Part shown: piece after piece, positions 60,023-64,000 of the stretch
Layout: each line of letters begins with the position of its first letter
How positions within the stretch are numbered: position 1 is the first letter of the stretch
Assembly: GCA_963920765.1 (NCBI GenBank)
Contig: OY987244.1
Location: forward strand, 5,520,501-5,584,500
Direction of reading: 5' to 3'
DNA: 64,000 nt
From: Ulota crispa
Taxonomy: Eukaryota > Streptophyta > Bryopsida > Orthotrichales > Orthotrichaceae
Notes under the pieces: generated by a model
What the model saw: only the letters and a program-made list of their open reading frames with translations
Told to the model about the DNA's origin: nothing
The model's database searches: none
Made by a program: the position numbers and the translations under genes

Positions 60023-63000
60023 TTAACCCCACCCTAAACCAGTACGACCAGTGTTGCCCAAAGCTAAGATGGGATCAACCAGACCTCCTTCTCCAGAGCC
60101 CAGTGATTGTCCCTGGAGAAAAGAGCAACACTAGGTGTGTAAGAAACTGCTAAATACCACTCAAAAACAGCTGGTAACAAGATAGTTCATCAATCACATA
60201 CGCAAAGATATTGTCAGAAAGAGCAGAAGAAAGAGGTGTAAAGAGATGGAACATTTGATATTAAGGGACTAAAATAGTTTGCTATTTTGGTTTGAAGGTG
60301 CATGGATTCTGCTGTAAAGAAGTCCCATTAGTTTTGTTTTTCTTAATCTCTCTTGAGAACGGAGAATGCAGAATTTGGACAACAAATGAATTCAAACATA
60401 TCCCATGCTTAAAAAAACTAACTCTTTTTGTCCATCCAGATATTTTAGATTCATGTAATAGTTTTCTATTGTTTATATAATACAGAATCCCAAGCAAATC
60501 TTCACAAACATTCTTTAGTTCAGAAAGTACAATCATGTTTCACGTCAAAGGTAACTTTTTCAATTCAGAACATTGTATTAATTTTTTTGATTTTAATAAC
60601 TTAAAAGGTAAAAATACTCAAAATTAGACCAGAAAAGAATCTTTGAGTTCTTTATTTAATTGATAAATATTGGTGACTGCAGTAGTGGATCTAACCGTAT
60701 GGATATGATCCATGAGCTTAAACCTTTTGGTTATTAAGCAGCAATACATATTCTTCTAAGACGCACTATGTTTTACATCGTTATATTATTTTAAAAATTT
60801 GAATGTTTCCTGGACCTGAAGGGGATAAAATGAAACTATCAGAATTGGTTGGTTCCACAATTAGTGATGGTTTTGGAACTACATAACACACACAACTCAC
60901 CTCTTTCCAGCCCATTCCCTCCAGCATCCGCTTTCCAATATTGTCTCTTCCTATAGGCCTTGCTGAAGCAGCCTTTTCCAATGCTCCTGGCATCTCCGTA
61001 GCAGCGTCTGCTTCCTGTTTCTCAAGTTCATGAACAGACACTGCCTTCTGACCAGGTCCTATGCCAAAACCTTTGTGTAAGATTCTCCTCTCTGCGGCCC
61101 TGTCTCTATACTTTGGCTGTGGATCGCCGTCAACACCTTTGAGTTTCAGCCTTGCATGTTTCTGCATATAAAAACTTCATTTCAGGATCTCTGTAGTATC
61201 TTGAAGGTAATACCCAATATTTTAGTTCAGGAAGATAGAAACTAAGGTGCTATACAGACGAAAAGAACAGTTGGAGAATCTATCATGAGAAGCAATAAGT
61301 AGTTCAAACCTTCTTGGATGCAAGCTGTTTATTCCAAAGTCCGGAACCAGCTGAAGAGCTTAAAGTAGCATTAATCTGATCAGGACTGGTGTCAATGAGG
61401 TCTTCTTCTGTGTCTACGTTGATAAGCGGGAAACCCCAGCCTTGGGTTGGATTAGAGGAAAGAAAACCAGTATATGTGGTTAAGTGTTTAGAGCTTGGCC
61501 GTCGGAGTTTGTAAATCCGTCCTGCAAATATACCATTCAGCAAGTAATTGGATACTATGCAACTGGTGATTAGGGCCCTGTTTGAAAGGGATTAAAAGAC
61601 AAAAAAAAGAGGAAGACTTTTCTGAAGATTAACACTAAGAGCAAAAATGAATGAATCAAGTGCTGGGTTTTCAGCAACATTTCACGTCAACTTTCAACGT
61701 GACAAAGCGTTACTCAAATGAAAGAATAGGGACAAGTATGACCACCCCTACACGATACAACGAATATAAGACAAGTACACTTAATAGGTCATGAAAAAGG
61801 TTTGAATCGAACCTGATGAGACCTTGACAAACTCATGGTCAGCTTCACATATTGGAGTAGTACGAATAAGTCCTCCTGAACCACGTAGAGAAGGATGGAC
61901 TTGTGTTGCATTTGGTGCTAACCGGCCAATCAAACGAAAGATTTTATTTAATTTCTTCTTTCCAAGTTTCTTCTCCTGCTCAATAATACTCCAATCCCAG
62001 AGATCCATAGAACCAATATAGGATCGTGCCTTTGATATAGCTGTTTGCAAATACTGAGCTTGCCACTGTTCTTCTGCTGCCATATCAGATGTAGATACAT
62101 CTATTTCATTTCTAGTCATATCTACAGAAGCCACGAGATTGCCAGTTCCCTCAATTTCCCCAATGTCATGAAGATAATCCTCTCCATCTGTAGGCGATGA
62201 CTTTCTATTAGCTCCGTTGCAAGTGCCATTACTTTCTCCATCCTCTCCCGAATTTCCTGTGAGCAAAATTCATCATAATTCCGTGCAACAACAGACCTGT
62301 CTACATGCAATAAATTAATACATCCCATAATTACCGAAATTAAAGTGTACCTGGTTCTTCGTTACAATCCTCACGAATTTCACCTTCTTCAACTTCATCG
62401 ATGTCAGCAAAAATATAGTTTTCTTTTTCCTCCTCTTCGGGTCGCCATTCACCTTCTTCTAGCTCCTCGCTCTGATCGTCTGACTGCAGACATGAAATGT
62501 CGTGAATCATAACTATGTCTCATATCTTTACTTTCGAAATCTAACTTCAAATTTTCATGCATTTAAAAAATTATCCTCACCTCATATAAGTCATTCTCCA
62601 AGGTTGCATGATCAGTGTCGCCCCATTGTCTTCGATAGTGGTGCTGTGCCTCTTGCCAGGTCTCTTCATCATGATCTCCTCTGATGTACGCATAATCATA
62701 CGTGCTTTCTAGATTCGAGTTTGATTGGTAATAAGGATGTTGGGAAGAGGGATCGATGTAAGTTTCGAGTTCTCCTCCATCAGCAGATCCCTCGAATGTA
62801 TTCTGTGAATACAGTTCTGTGAGGGCCTCTGCAATCCTGCAGGTAAATCAAACTGATATCAAGCTTTATCTTACACCAATTCCGAGCAGAAGAAAAACCA
62901 AACATGAACATGAGGACTTTGACCGCAAACAATCTATGAGCCTTACCACACGGAAGCTGGTCTAGTTTCTTCTGGCTCTCCAACGAAGTCTCCTTGTCCA

Positions 63001-63709
63001 GTATCTTCCAACGCTTCATCCGGCTTTTTCGAAGTTTCGTTTCCCATGGACAACAAGGACGCTTCAGCTCCGGAGAACAATCCACTTGAAGCTTCACTAA
63101 TGATCTCAGCCACGCTTTGCACATTTTCCAAAAATGTATCTTGCCTCTTTGAGTCCGATTCTTCAAATGTGACATCTCTTACGGTACTGTCGTTAACTAC
63201 CCGAGAAGGTGATTCATGGATGGCAGCCACTTGATCTGTTGATAGGCTGACAGTTTGTGCCGCACCTAGAGAATGAGCTACTTGTACAATGTTTGCTTCT
63301 TCGCTGATGTCCACTCCGTGGCTTGGTGAACGGTCGGCACTCTGAACCAGTGATTGGATTGACTCGTCACCAACAGCTGTTTCAATAACAAGAGTTAGTC
63401 ATCACTAAAACTGCTTCCCCAATCATAGAAAAGCTATCACACAAAAGCTTATATATTGCTACACTCATGAGGTATGCTTGATTTTTGCGTACAAAATGAA
63501 GAATACTTGAATGATCTTTCTCCAATTGCAACAGAAAGATATAACTGCATCAAACTCATCTGCTTGATAAAGAGAAGGTACCTCGACTAGCAGTCTCATC
63601 AGTAGTCGTTGCTGCTAAAGGCACGTACGCGTCATTCTCGTAAACATAATACTGACCGTTCTGTGTGCTGTAGTACCAGCCAGCTTTGGCATCGTAATAA
63701 AATCCAGAG
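60023..63709 (-). CDS. OCRE and G-patch domain RNA-processing protein (5' end outside window)
   Basis: Exons in transcription order are 63709-63582, 63376-62947, 62836-62581, 62483-62351, 62256-61813, 61521-61310, 61161-60901 and 60112-60023. All are GT-AG with matching phases and end TGLGWG-stop. The first visible exon encodes an OCRE-type repeat (GFYYDAKAGWYYSTQNGQYY, then VYENDAYVP). Long acidic linkers follow, then a conserved middle region (KLNKIFRLIGRLAPNAT, ICEADHEFVKVSSGRIYKLR, NPTQGWGFP). The G-patch starts at IGKRMLEGMGWKEGQSLGSG and is split by the last intron. The order OCRE then G-patch is that of AGGF1-like and related spliceosome-associated proteins; no RNA-recognition motif is visible. 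G-patches typically activate DEAH helicases. The start codon lies beyond 63709, probably off the window. Confidence 0.87.
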
Positions 63710-64000
63710 CTGCACATAAAGGTTTCTGATTTCATAAGTACAATGAAGACGCCTAACTTCACACCAAAATGAAACAAATACTAGATTTAGAGTGATTATC
63801 CGTCGATCGTTCAACTGTTACATTGAATGCACTTATTTGCGAATTAGACTGCGATACTACAACCTGAATCGTAACAGGTCACGGTCACCGCAAGTTGAAC
63901 ACCGTTCTCCAATGCTCCTCAAAGGCTCAATACGAGAAGAAGAAAAAAGAAATAGAGAATTACTGATTAAAGTTTCCATTCTAGAGCACAACAATAGCGA

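Overview
This is nuclear DNA of a land plant. The evidence is a plant-type ERF transcription factor, a plastid-type aspartate carbamoyltransferase with a Ser-rich leader, GT-AG introns, telo-box motifs (AAACCCTAA) at housekeeping genes, and many MITEs ending in CACTA, Stowaway, hAT-like and TTAA-flanked termini. The intergenic DNA is very AT-rich and the coding exons are much richer in GC. The species cannot be fixed from the sequence. A non-seed plant such as a bryophyte or lycophyte is possible, but that is only an impression.

Six genes can be supported with exon-level detail. They are an intronless ERF factor (7655-8884, +); the U3 snoRNP protein IMP3 (14745-15293, -, intronless); aspartate carbamoyltransferase (19297-23166, +, six exons, 387 aa); ribosomal protein L11/uL5 (44974-47229, -, five exons, the first coding exon being only the ATG); an unnamed 306-aa protein (52246-54047, -, four exons); and the 3' part of an OCRE plus G-patch protein (60023 to about 63709, -, eight exons, running off the right edge). 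IMP3 (pre-rRNA processing) and uL5 both serve ribosome production, and ATCase starts pyrimidine synthesis. Their proximity is not an operon and need not mean anything functional. Two decayed genes lie in the gene-poor middle: a TFIIB-like fragment (33.4-33.8 kb) and a PIF/Harbinger-type transposase (35.3-36.6 kb).

The rest, especially 2.6-6.8, 10-13.7, 15.8-19, 29-32.5, 36.8-43.2, 45-48.1 and 54.7-58.5 kb, is a dense mosaic of short non-autonomous DNA transposons, many nested. The most striking set is eleven insertions with inverted termini CCC(C/T)TAAA... flanked by TTAA, in four length classes (about 226, 360, 645 and 910-927 bp). This is the signature of piggyBac-type elements. Several insertions can be verified inside the window because a second copy of the host repeat lacks the insertion. 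Two families are nested reciprocally: A lies in B at 12.2 kb and B lies in A at 17.5 kb.

Other local events are a threefold tandem duplication of the ERF gene's 3' end, a tandem duplication covering the exon 1/intron 1 junction of ATCase, a head-to-tail array of three MITEs at 55.1-56.0 kb, and a near-perfect 117-bp hairpin at 24.8 kb. No tRNA, rRNA, CRISPR or organellar insert was recognised. All homology calls are by eye.
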